The translations under genes were made by a program, and so were the position numbers. Under the pieces are notes generated by a model. That model saw only the letters and a list, made by a program, of their open reading frames with translations. It was not told the origin of the DNA and searched no databases. DNA of 15,633 nucleotides from Planctomycetaceae bacterium (GTDB lineage: Bacteria; Planctomycetota; Planctomycetia; Pirellulales; Thermoguttaceae), in contig JAITST010000416.1 in NCBI GenBank assembly GCA_031287585.1, forward strand, positions 1-15,633, written 5' to 3'. This document shows positions 8,264-14,832 of this stretch, in pieces (position 1 is the stretch's first letter; every line of letters starts with the position of its first letter).

Positions 8264-8372
8264 ATATACTGCGAAACGCCAAAAAACCGACATTCAGTCA
8301 TAGCGACCAAACTTTGTTACTAGTTGCCATGATCGTTTCAAAATGCTATTTGATTGGCGTTTCGCAGTATAT
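8264..8372. repeat. 109-bp element with perfect 19-bp terminal inverted repeats
   Basis: ATATACTGCGAAACGCCAA at 8264-8282 is matched exactly by its reverse complement at 8354-8372, with a 71-base interior that has no open frame of note. Such small non-coding elements with TA-rich ends look like MITEs or a solo IS-end pair; a TA target duplication is possible at both edges. It sits between the promoter of the B12-radical SAM operon and the transposase remnant, in the otherwise gene-free stretch 8086-8489. A second small hairpin, TATCCAAA/TTTGGATA with a 5-base loop, follows at 8376-8396. Confidence 0.7.
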
Positions 8373-8489
8373 CCGTATCCAAACTTATTTTGGATAGACA
8401 ATGATAAACCCTACGGAGCAAGGATGTAGCATATAACGTCTCTTACTCGTTATCATTACTACATTACTAATCTGCCCATTCCCAATTTT

Positions 8490-9426
8490 TCATCCGGCTA
8501 GAACGCATATTTTTAGTACATCGGTTATTTTTTGTTTGCTCTCTTCCGAAAGCGGAAGTGCATTTAATTCTTCTCCTAACGCCAATCTTTGCAAATACTT
8601 ACGCTTATCCCGATGACTCGCTCGCCGTTCGCCGTCGTCTCACGGGCTTGCACTGCGGTCAACTATTTCTTTCGTAGGAACATTCCAACATACCAATTCC
8701 GTCAAACAATACATCGTCATATTCATCGCCGTTACCGCCTTGCTGCTGTTCAACTTCCGAACTTCCTGCTTACCCAACACCACACTTCCTTCAAGTCCTT
8801 AAAAACCTCTTCGATACCAAAACGAACTCCATAATGTTCGATGATTTCCTGTGCCGATAAACTTGTGTTCGTTGACAACAGCGGAATCCAACCGTTGGCT
8901 TCTTTAATAATCACAACTCGCACCGTCTTGTATACCGTCATCTCGCTCACTGCGACAAACGTCTTATACGTCTTCATGGCTCTCTTACCGTATAACTGAC
9001 ATTTCGTTTCTTGCCAACCTTGCTTATGTGAAGCCCGCAAGTTCATACAAATTTTATCGCCCTTCAACTTCGGTCTGCCGCGTTGACCTTTCTCACGTTG
9101 TGGAGGTAAATCGAACAACTTCTCATCTTTTCTGACGCGGGTAATCACGCAAACATTTTCTTCCTGACTCAACGGAGCGAGAACACTTTTTTTGCGTAGC
9201 CGCCGTCAACGATTAACTTGATACGCTTGTCAAAGCCCGCAAAATACGGCTTCAAACGATTGAACATCTTGACAAACATTTCTGTTTTCAGTGAGAATGG
9301 TAGCGTTTTGTATTTGCTTTTCAACTTATCAACGGTCTCTTGCCGCAGGACACAGTCGTTCGATAATTTGTTTGAGAGTACAGTTAAGGATGCAGTTTGC
9401 CGATTTGCGGCAGATGATAAAAGACG
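8490..9426 (-). pseudogene. Decayed IS4-type DDE transposase
   Basis: Reading three frames on the minus strand in turn restores one transposase: KSKYKTLPFSLKTEMFVKMF, then LIVDGGYAKK (second catalytic Asp), VCVITRVRKDEKLFDLPP, GVRFGIEEVFKDLKEVW (catalytic Glu) and a tail SSKAVTAMNMTMY ... RRASHRDKRKYLQRLALGEE ending at TGA 8492-8490. Breaks seen: a one-base deficit in an A7 run at 9187-9193, a one-base deficit in a G run near 8774, and TGA at 8642-8640 where the family motif SPWDD would have Trp. An in-frame TAA lies at 9429-9427. The N-terminal part with the first catalytic Asp is not recognisable, so the element is also truncated or very diverged there. No convincing terminal inverted repeats were found for the whole element. 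Not functional as it stands. Confidence 0.85.
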
Positions 9427-9552
9427 TTACGAAAACTTTGGGAAAATTTTGAAACGGTCTTGACCACGTTTCGGGATTGCGATAAAACACTCTGTTGACA
9501 GTCCATTGTCGAAAATGGGGGTTGGGGTGAAGACCTGTTGTTTGTTTACATC

Positions 9553-9965
9553 TTACGACGAATACTCGCTTTTTTGCGAGGGCAAAATTTGGAATGTGCA
9601 GTTTATGAACACCGCCCAAAAAAACGTTAATTCTACATTTGGCGATTGGCGGATAATTCAGTACCTGATGTTCTGCCAGTTCAGAAAAAATTTGCCAATC
9701 AAGTCAATCAGACCATCTTTGTTGTGTTGATGATTGATAAATTTCTATCGAGTAATCGCGAAAACGATTGTGCCCGGTATGTCCATTCTTATTGAAAAAA
9801 TACATATCCAACCGATAAATTCCCGGATTTTTGATATACAACAAATACCATAAGTCAGGACTATCGTGACTCATCGGATATGCTTCACCGTGGTAGTCCC
9901 ATTCCGCACAAAGAAAAAACGGAAACAATAGACAACATCACAACTAACAAACGGTAAACCATCAT
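9553..9965 (-). pseudogene. Broken gene for a small secreted protein
   Basis: ATG 9965, after an AAAGGGGG ribosome binding site, opens a signal peptide (MMVYRLLVVMLSIVSVFSLC) that shifts out of frame. In the adjacent frame the sequence continues as AEWDYHGEAYPMSHDSPDLW, YLLYIKNPGIYRLDMYFFNK and HNRFRDYSIEIYQSS to an in-frame TGA at 9706-9704. The same frame then goes on with LDWQIFSELAEHQVLNYPPI and KCRINVFLGGVHKLHIP. Removing one T from a T6 run joins signal peptide and body. The composition and the FFNK.GH.G.NRFRDY core look like a planctomycete secreted domain whose name I do not know. Similarity fades near 9553 although the frame stays open to 9329, next to the transposase remnant, which may have disturbed its 3' end. 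Confidence 0.6.
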
Positions 9966-9984
9966 CAACCCCCTTTGAGTAAAA

Positions 9985-10009
9985 TACGCTGTCCCGACCG
10001 AACAGCGTA
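9985..10009. promoter_or_regulatory. Inverted repeat at the proposed transcription start of the secreted-protein gene
   Basis: TACGCTGT (9985-9992) and ACAGCGTA (10002-10009) are perfect inverted 8-mers around 9 bases. They lie directly after the -10 box at 10015-10010, over the expected transcription start, which is the usual place for a repressor operator. Confidence 0.4.
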
Positions 10010-10037
10010 ATTGTAGTATGTTTTGAGGGTGTGTCAC
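10010..10037 (-). promoter_or_regulatory. Candidate promoter of the broken secreted-protein gene
   Basis: On the minus strand GTGACA (10037-10032) and TACAAT (10015-10010) are 16 bases apart, 45 bases before the start at 9965. The -10 hexamer is the same as at the gcvT promoter. Confidence 0.45.
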
Positions 10038-10042
10038 TTAAA

Positions 10043-10074
10043 CACAAGACGTATTTACTCAAATACGTCTTGTG
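10043..10074. terminator. Perfect 14-bp stem-loop
   Basis: CACAAGACGTATTT (10043-10056) and AAATACGTCTTGTG (10061-10074) are exact inverted repeats around the loop ACTC. This is a very stable hairpin. On the minus strand it is followed by TTTAAG, a short T run, so it may end transcripts coming from the gcvT operon 180 bases upstream. It could also be a regulator site just upstream of the promoter at 10010-10037. The remaining sequence to 10253 shows nothing I can assign. Confidence 0.5.
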
Positions 10075-10253
10075 ATAATACTTTTGCCGTAAGAGGTTGA
10101 TTAAAGCATTCGATTATAAAACGGATTTTGCAGCCCCTTTGCGGAGTTCCGTTTTGAGAGTGTATCTACCCGTGTTTAGCGCACGAAGTTACCCATATTT
10201 TGTCCCTTACGAGGCAATTTATTTCACCTACACTCCCGCAAAATCGCTCATCA

Positions 10254-10577
10254 TCACCAGCCGACCATCATATTCGACTCAATGACTTTTCGGGCGACTT
10301 CCAAATCTGTACCGGTTTGTTGCATATACAACCGTATCGCACGTAGTTTGTCGCCAGTGGCTTTTGTCAGGCAGTCGCGCGCTGTTTCACACGGGTCTGC
10401 TTGTCCGTTGATTCCTAGTGCGGACTTGGAGATAACCCATGCGTCACGCGGACGTTTCGTTACGCGAACCGCCTCTTCGGTCGGATAATATCCATATAAA
10501 ATCTTGCGTGCGCCTTCTTCGTCGTCAGCCCACGTGATTACGATGTGCGATTGTGTTTCAATTTCAAATAATGCCAT
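10254..10577 (-). CDS. 107-aa protein with an L7/L12-like C-terminal motif, in the gcvTH operon
   Basis: ATG 10577 (MALFEIETQSHIVITWADDE) is preferred to the upstream start at 10619, whose extra residues are low-complexity Leu/Phe/Thr. The N-terminal half is acidic with alternating strands; the middle has SALGINGQADPCETARDC with two cysteines. The C-terminus, DKLRAIRLYMQQTGTDLEVA followed by RKVIES, aligns in pattern with the ribosomal L7/L12 C-terminal helix-turn-helix (K..IK..R..TGLGLKEAKDLVES). That module is a protein-interaction surface in L7/L12 and recurs in unrelated small proteins. It follows gcvH by 45 bases on the same strand and is probably cotranscribed. Function unknown. Confidence 0.75.
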   Translation of the reverse strand: MALFEIETQSHIVITWADDEEGARKILYGYYPTEEAVRVTKRPRDAWVISKSALGINGQADPCETARDCLTKATGDKLRAIRLYMQQTGTDLEVARKVIESNMMVGW

Positions 10578-10622
10578 AGTAGTAGTGATATAGTAAAAAG
10601 TGAAAAAAAGTAACAGCAACGT

Positions 10623-11006
10623 TCACGCACCGTGTTCGGAACACTGCTGTTGGTAAGTTTTGAAGTCTAACAATCCTGTTGGCAACGGCGAAGTCATTTT
10701 GATTCTGACCATCCATCCTTTGTCATACGGGTCGCTGTTTAATATCTCGAGATTATCGACCAGAGCATCGTTCACTCCGACAATCTCGCCCGTTACCGGC
10801 GCGAGCAAATCGCTCACCGCCTTAACAGACTCGATTTCACCAAACGACTCGCCCGCCGCAGCCGCCCGCCCGACTTGCGGCAAGTCGATGAAGACCAAGT
10901 CTGTCAACGATTTTACCGCAAATTCTGTTATCCCGACAGTTACAACATCGCCGTCAACAGCGAGCCATTCGTGCGACGTTGTGTATAGTAAGTTTGTTTT
11001 TTCCAT
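10623..11006 (-). CDS. gcvH: Glycine cleavage system H protein
   Basis: A 127-residue protein starting MEKTNLLYTTSHEWL, the standard H-protein opening (Y..SHEWL). The lipoylated lysine is K62 in GEIESVKAVSDLLAPVTGEI, followed by the usual NSDPYDKGWMVRIK block. ATG 11006 is chosen over 11033 because family proteins begin there. H-protein carries the aminomethyl group on lipoyl-lysine between the P, T and L enzymes of glycine cleavage; in vitro work on [FeFe]-hydrogenase maturation has also implicated lipoyl-H-protein in making the dithiomethylamine bridge. It lies 33 bases after gcvT. No clear Shine-Dalgarno. Confidence 0.96.
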   Translation of the reverse strand: MEKTNLLYTTSHEWLAVDGDVVTVGITEFAVKSLTDLVFIDLPQVGRAAAAGESFGEIESVKAVSDLLAPVTGEIVGVNDALVDNLEILNSDPYDKGWMVRIKMTSPLPTGLLDFKTYQQQCSEHGA

Positions 11007-11039
11007 TATGTTGTATTTTTTTGTTGTTAGCAATGTTAG

Positions 11040-12158
11040 TTACGCCTGTCTGTTATAAAACGGTAACGGGACAACAACCGCACCTGATATTTTACCACGT
11101 ATATCAATTTGCAACATCTGCCCCTGCGAAGAATATTCCGGCGAGACAAATCCCATCGCAATCGGGCGGTCAAGTGTCGGTGAATAACTGCCGCTCGTCG
11201 TTATACCAATCTGCTTCCCGTCCGCGATTATCGGGCAACCTTCGCGTGCGGGCTTACGTCCTTCAATCGCTATCCCAACCCGCACACGTTCCAACTGCAG
11301 GTTCGCGATTCGGCGTAACGCATCCCGTCCTGTGTAGTCCGCCCCGTCGAGACAACACGCATACGCAAGTCCGGCTTCAAACGGATTCACCGTTTCGCTC
11401 AACTCGTGACCGTAAAGCGGCATTCCGGCTTCAAGACGTAACGTGTCACGTGCGCCAAGTCCGACCAGTTTCAAACCGAACGGTTCGCCGAATGTTCTTA
11501 AAGTTTCCGCTAACGGTCCACCGCAATTCGCCGGTACCGTTATCTCGAAACCGTCTTCACCCGTGTAACCAGTCCGTGTTATCACTGCCTCGTGTACTGG
11601 TAACGGCGAACGTAATTCGGCAATTTTACCGTTGTAATACTTGAGCGTTTTCACGCCGCCAACGACATACGGTTCTAGCAACTCCACCGCTTTCGCACCT
11701 TGCAACGCGAGCATTGCGGACGATTCGGTATTGTCGGCAAACGTGACATCTGCCTTCTTTGCAGCCAATTGATTTTCAATGACCGTCTTAATTTTATCAC
11801 GATTCGACGCATTTACAACCAGCAGGTAGTATGGTTGCTGATTTTCGCGTGCTAGCATCCCGATTAGCACGTCGTCGAGGATACCAGCGTTTTCGTTCAG
11901 CACAAACGAATAACGAATTTGACCGAGTTTCAGCGATGTAACGTCGCGGCTTAACACAGAATCAAGAAACGCACACGCTCCGCCGCCGTCAAACGTAAAT
12001 CGTCCCATGTGAGAAACGTCCGTCAACCCGATTGCGTTTCGTGTCGCGTTATGCTCCTCAATAACGGAAGAATACTGAACAGGCATAGCCCAACCGCCAA
12101 ACTCGACCATACGAGCGGAACGCGAAAGATGCCAATTGTAAAGCGGAGTATTAAGCAT
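11040..12158 (-). CDS. gcvT: Glycine cleavage system T protein (aminomethyltransferase)
   Basis: A 372-residue protein, the normal GcvT length, starting MLNTPLYNWH. Conserved blocks are MVEFGGWAMPVQYSS, LTDVSHMGRF, GILDDVLI (residues 92-99, with the folate-site Asp pair), GYTGEDGFEI, LRLEAGMPLYGHEL and NPFEAGLAY. It transfers the methylene group from aminomethyl-lipoyl H-protein to tetrahydrofolate and releases ammonia. An upstream ATG at 12308 would add 50 residues, but these do not look like GcvT and contain the promoter at 12223-12250, so 12158 is chosen. It heads the gcvT-gcvH-107aa operon. The P-protein (gcvP) is not nearby, which is unusual for a complete glycine cleavage locus. No clear Shine-Dalgarno precedes the start. 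Confidence 0.96.
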   Translation of the reverse strand: MLNTPLYNWHLSRSARMVEFGGWAMPVQYSSVIEEHNATRNAIGLTDVSHMGRFTFDGGGACAFLDSVLSRDVTSLKLGQIRYSFVLNENAGILDDVLIGMLARENQQPYYLLVVNASNRDKIKTVIENQLAAKKADVTFADNTESSAMLALQGAKAVELLEPYVVGGVKTLKYYNGKIAELRSPLPVHEAVITRTGYTGEDGFEITVPANCGGPLAETLRTFGEPFGLKLVGLGARDTLRLEAGMPLYGHELSETVNPFEAGLAYACCLDGADYTGRDALRRIANLQLERVRVGIAIEGRKPAREGCPIIADGKQIGITTSGSYSPTLDRPIAMGFVSPEYSSQGQMLQIDIRGKISGAVVVPLPFYNRQA

Positions 12159-12222
12159 TTGTGTTGTTGTGTGAAATGTGACAAACTTTAACCATTGACC
12201 GAAGCCAAAGGCAAGAAGTGTA

Positions 12223-12250
12223 ATTGTACTTACCGCACCAGTATTGTCAA
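12223..12250 (-). promoter_or_regulatory. Promoter for gcvT-gcvH-107aa
   Basis: On the minus strand a consensus TTGACA (12250-12245) is followed after 16 bases by TACAAT (12228-12223). The expected start of transcription is near 12216, giving a leader of about 58 bases to ATG 12158. I looked for a glycine riboswitch in this leader and saw none. Confidence 0.65.
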
Positions 12251-12301
12251 GGTGGAGCAAGTAGGAGTACAAGTTTAGTTCGTCGCTTTTGTTTACGGTC
12301 G

Positions 12302-12329
12302 TTGACATTGGTTACGAATCTGTTAGAAT
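12302..12329 (+). promoter_or_regulatory. Promoter for the PHP hydrolase-hydG operon
   Basis: TTGACA (12302-12307), 16 bases, then TAGAAT (12324-12329), about 50 bases before ATG 12380. It diverges from the gcvT promoter with 51 bases between the two -35 boxes, close enough for shared control. Confidence 0.6.
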
Positions 12330-12379
12330 TATAGTTATGTTCTTGATTTTCTATTCATTACTTTTACCTTACTATTTCA

Positions 12380-13207
12380 ATGTTACACAGAATACTTTTT
12401 AGTTGTTTGTTCGTTTTCTCTTGTTTTGCCGCTTTCGCAGTTGAGTTTCCGGTGCCGTCTGCCGAGATGCTGGCGCAGGTTGGTCGGCTTTCGGCTAAAA
12501 AAATTCCGCTGATTGATTATCATATTCACATTCGCGGCGGTATGACTGTTGAGAAAGCATTTGATTGGGAGAAGAAAACAGGCGTTCGCAGCGGTGTGCT
12601 GGAGAATACCGGTAAGGATTGGCCCTTGTCGGATGACGCGAAGTTGGAGACGTTTATTAAGGATGCCAGACGGTTTCCGGTGCTTGTTGGTATTCAGGTC
12701 AACGACCGTGATTGGTACAAAGTTACTGATAAAAAGTTGCTTGACCAACTCGACTACGTTCTCGCTGATACTATGATTATGAACGACGAAACTGGTAAGC
12801 CGCAGAAACTTTGGCTTGAAGAGCAGTACGAAATTGCCGCCCCGCGGTTGTGGCTCGAACGTTATATGAAGCATTGTATGACGGTTGTCAATGAGCCGAT
12901 TACGATACTCGCGAACCCGACGTACCTGCCGCCGCGTATGGAAAAGTATTATGATGAGTTTTGGAATGTTGAACGTATGAGCCGGTTTATTGAAGCCGGA
13001 ATAAAAAATAATGTTGCGTTTGAAATTCAGACGACATCGAAGTTTCCCAAGCGGGCGTTCATTGATTTGGCACGTAAGAAAGGTGCTAAATTTACCATCG
13101 GACGTAATAATTTCGACGACCATAAAGACGAGTTGAAACGTTCGCTGGATGTATTGGAAGAAATAAATGTTAAGCCGGAAGAGATTTTTGTTTTACGAAA
13201 AAAATAA
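12380..13207 (+). CDS. Secreted PHP-domain metal-dependent hydrolase
   Basis: A 275-residue protein. Residues 1-20 (MLHRILFSCLFVFSCFAAFA) are a clear signal peptide with cleavage likely before VEFP. The metal-binding opening of the PHP fold is D46-Y-H48-I-H50 (LIDYHIHIRGG); a following acidic position is E75 in GVLENTGKD. Later blocks are ILANPTYLP and a C-terminal KFTIGRNNFDDH, which matches the F..GSDAH region of PHP enzymes with Asn-Asn in place of the usual Ser-Asp. PHP proteins hydrolyse phosphoesters or related bonds with two or three metals; the substrate here is unknown. It lies 35 bases upstream of hydG on the same strand and shares its promoter. No Shine-Dalgarno is seen. Confidence 0.8.
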   Translation: MLHRILFSCLFVFSCFAAFAVEFPVPSAEMLAQVGRLSAKKIPLIDYHIHIRGGMTVEKAFDWEKKTGVRSGVLENTGKDWPLSDDAKLETFIKDARRFPVLVGIQVNDRDWYKVTDKKLLDQLDYVLADTMIMNDETGKPQKLWLEEQYEIAAPRLWLERYMKHCMTVVNEPITILANPTYLPPRMEKYYDEFWNVERMSRFIEAGIKNNVAFEIQTTSKFPKRAFIDLARKKGAKFTIGRNNFDDHKDELKRSLDVLEEINVKPEEIFVLRKK

Positions 13208-13242
13208 CGTGAACGTAGAGTTCACTAGAAACGGAGAATAGT

Positions 13243-14679
13243 ATGAGTACACTTTTTGATATGACGCACCTTTCTGCCAGCGGAGTTGATTTTATTGATG
13301 AACCAAAATTGTTTGCGTTATTGAAACGGAAGCCGGATGAGGGGCGTTTTCGTGACGCTGTTGCGAAGGCGAAAGAGAAAACACCGCTCAATTTGGACGA
13401 GACGGCGGAGTTGCTTAACGCTGATAAACCGGAGCAGACGGAAGAAGTATTTGAAGTTGCGCGTCAATTGAAACGTGACGTATATGGTAACCGCATCGTT
13501 CTCTTCGCACCGCTCTACATCGGTAACTTGTGTATGAACAACTGCGTTTACTGCGGTTTTCGCGCGAGCAATAAGGATGCTGTTCGGCGGACGTTGTCGA
13601 AAGACGAGATTACCCGCGAAGTACAGAATATGCTGATGAAGGGACACAAGCGAACGATAATTGTTTTCGGTGAACACGCAAAATATCCGCCGGAGATGAT
13701 TGCGGACACGGTTCGTCATATTTATTCGGTTAACTGGAATGGTCACAGTATGCGGCGTATCAATGTCAACGCCGCACCGCTCGACCACGCTGGTTACCGA
13801 ACTGTTGCGGAAGCGGGAATCGGAACGTATCAGGTATTTCAGGAGACGTACCACCACGAAACGTATTCGCAAATGCACCCGTCATACACACGAAAGGGCA
13901 ACTATCTCTGGCGGCTTGATTCGCCCGCGCGGGCGTTGGAATCGGGACAAGAAGATGTGGGGCTGGGCGTGTTGTTCGGGCTGGCGGACTGGCGTTTTGA
14001 AACGTTGGCGTTGGTTGCTCATTCGATTCACTTAATGTCGCATCACGGTGTTGGACCTCACACGCTTAGTTTCCCGCGAATACAGACTGCGAGCGGTGTT
14101 GACATTGAGGCGGTTAACAAGAACGATGTGAATGACCGCGATTTTCTGCGGCTTGTTGCGACGTTACGGTTGGCGGTTCCGTACACCGGTTTGATTATGA
14201 CGGCACGTGAACCGGCTCACATACGGAAGGAAGGGTTGGGGTTTGGAGTATCGCAAATCGACGCGGGGGCGCGGGTGGAAATCGGCGGCTACACGGAAAT
14301 CGGTGACGCTCAAACGCAGGTTATATCGCGTGAACAGTTTGAACTCAGCGACATTCGTCCGCTCGACGACGTGATATTGCAATTGCTTGAAGACGGTTTC
14401 GTGCCGAGTTTTTGTACGGCGTGTTATCGGCTTGGGAGAACGGGCGAGATTTTTATGGAATACGCGATACCGGGTTTCATTCAGGACATGTGTACACCGA
14501 ACGCATTGACAACGTTACAAGAATACATCGTTGACTTCGCGTCGCCCGAAACAAGGGCGGCTGGTGAGAAAACAATCCGGCGTGAATTAGACAACATTCC
14601 GGCGGGTGAGCGTAAATTGGAAATTCTTGACCGGTTGGAACGTATCCGTAACACGAAAGAACGGGATTTGTATTTTTAG
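13243..14679 (+). CDS. hydG: [FeFe]-hydrogenase H-cluster radical SAM maturase HydG
   Basis: A 478-residue radical SAM tyrosine lyase. The SAM cluster motif is C97-x3-C101-x2-C104 (NLCMNNCVYCGFR). The auxiliary cluster that builds the Fe(CO)2(CN) unit is bound by C391-x2-C394-x22-C417, in FCTACYRLGRTGE and QDMCTPNAL, exactly the spacing that separates HydG from the thiamine enzyme ThiH. HydG splits tyrosine into p-cresol and dehydroglycine and turns the latter into CO and cyanide. ATG 13243 has GGAG eight bases upstream. It is the second gene after the PHP hydrolase. All catalytic cysteines are intact, so a working hydrogenase is expected elsewhere in the genome; HydF and the hydrogenase are not here. 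Confidence 0.97.
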   Translation: MSTLFDMTHLSASGVDFIDEPKLFALLKRKPDEGRFRDAVAKAKEKTPLNLDETAELLNADKPEQTEEVFEVARQLKRDVYGNRIVLFAPLYIGNLCMNNCVYCGFRASNKDAVRRTLSKDEITREVQNMLMKGHKRTIIVFGEHAKYPPEMIADTVRHIYSVNWNGHSMRRINVNAAPLDHAGYRTVAEAGIGTYQVFQETYHHETYSQMHPSYTRKGNYLWRLDSPARALESGQEDVGLGVLFGLADWRFETLALVAHSIHLMSHHGVGPHTLSFPRIQTASGVDIEAVNKNDVNDRDFLRLVATLRLAVPYTGLIMTAREPAHIRKEGLGFGVSQIDAGARVEIGGYTEIGDAQTQVISREQFELSDIRPLDDVILQLLEDGFVPSFCTACYRLGRTGEIFMEYAIPGFIQDMCTPNALTTLQEYIVDFASPETRAAGEKTIRRELDNIPAGERKLEILDRLERIRNTKERDLYF

Positions 14680-14702
14680 ATACACTGCCCCCCATCAAAC
14701 AT

Positions 14703-14797
14703 TTTAACCGCAGAGGACGTATATTTTCTACATTGTGTTGTCTATTTCATTCAAGGAATGATCGAACACAAAAACTTCGCGTTCCTCTACGGTTAAA
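14703..14797. repeat. Imperfect inverted-repeat element between hydG and rluA
   Basis: TTTAACCGCAGAGGACG (14703-14719) and CGTTCCTCTACGGTTAAA (14780-14797) are inverted copies with one mismatch and one extra base, 60 bases apart. The core AACCGCAGAGGACG resembles a dispersed palindromic repeat (AACCGC-AGAGG type) seen between genes in many environmental genomes. It starts 23 bases after the hydG stop and could fold in the transcript. Confidence 0.5.
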
Positions 14798-14807
14798 CAA
14801 TCAATCA

Positions 14808-14832
14808 CAAATCTAAAATCTAAAATTCCCCA
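14808..14832. repeat. AATCTAAA-type repeat directly before rluA
   Basis: Two tandem AATCTAA units followed by AATTCCCCA abut the rluA start codon. A near-identical sequence lies in inverted orientation at 15571-15598, 33 bases after the rluA stop. Confidence 0.55.

Noticed and set aside
8640..9706. UGA read as tryptophan, because two TGA codons fall where Trp is expected
   Set aside because: Both occur in genes with further frame breaks, intact genes here use TGG throughout, and gcvH and the dehydrogenase gene end in TGA.
9871..10062. A 63-codon minus-strand frame over the promoter region of the broken secreted-protein gene
   Set aside because: It crosses the promoter and operator-like repeat, overlaps the signal peptide in another frame and has no ribosome binding site.
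12159..12222. Glycine riboswitch in the leader of gcvT
   Set aside because: The leader is only about 58 bases from the proposed start and shows none of the conserved glycine aptamer core.
12159..12308. A 50-residue N-terminal extension of GcvT
   Set aside because: The extension lacks GcvT similarity and contains a consensus promoter; starting at 12158 gives the normal length.
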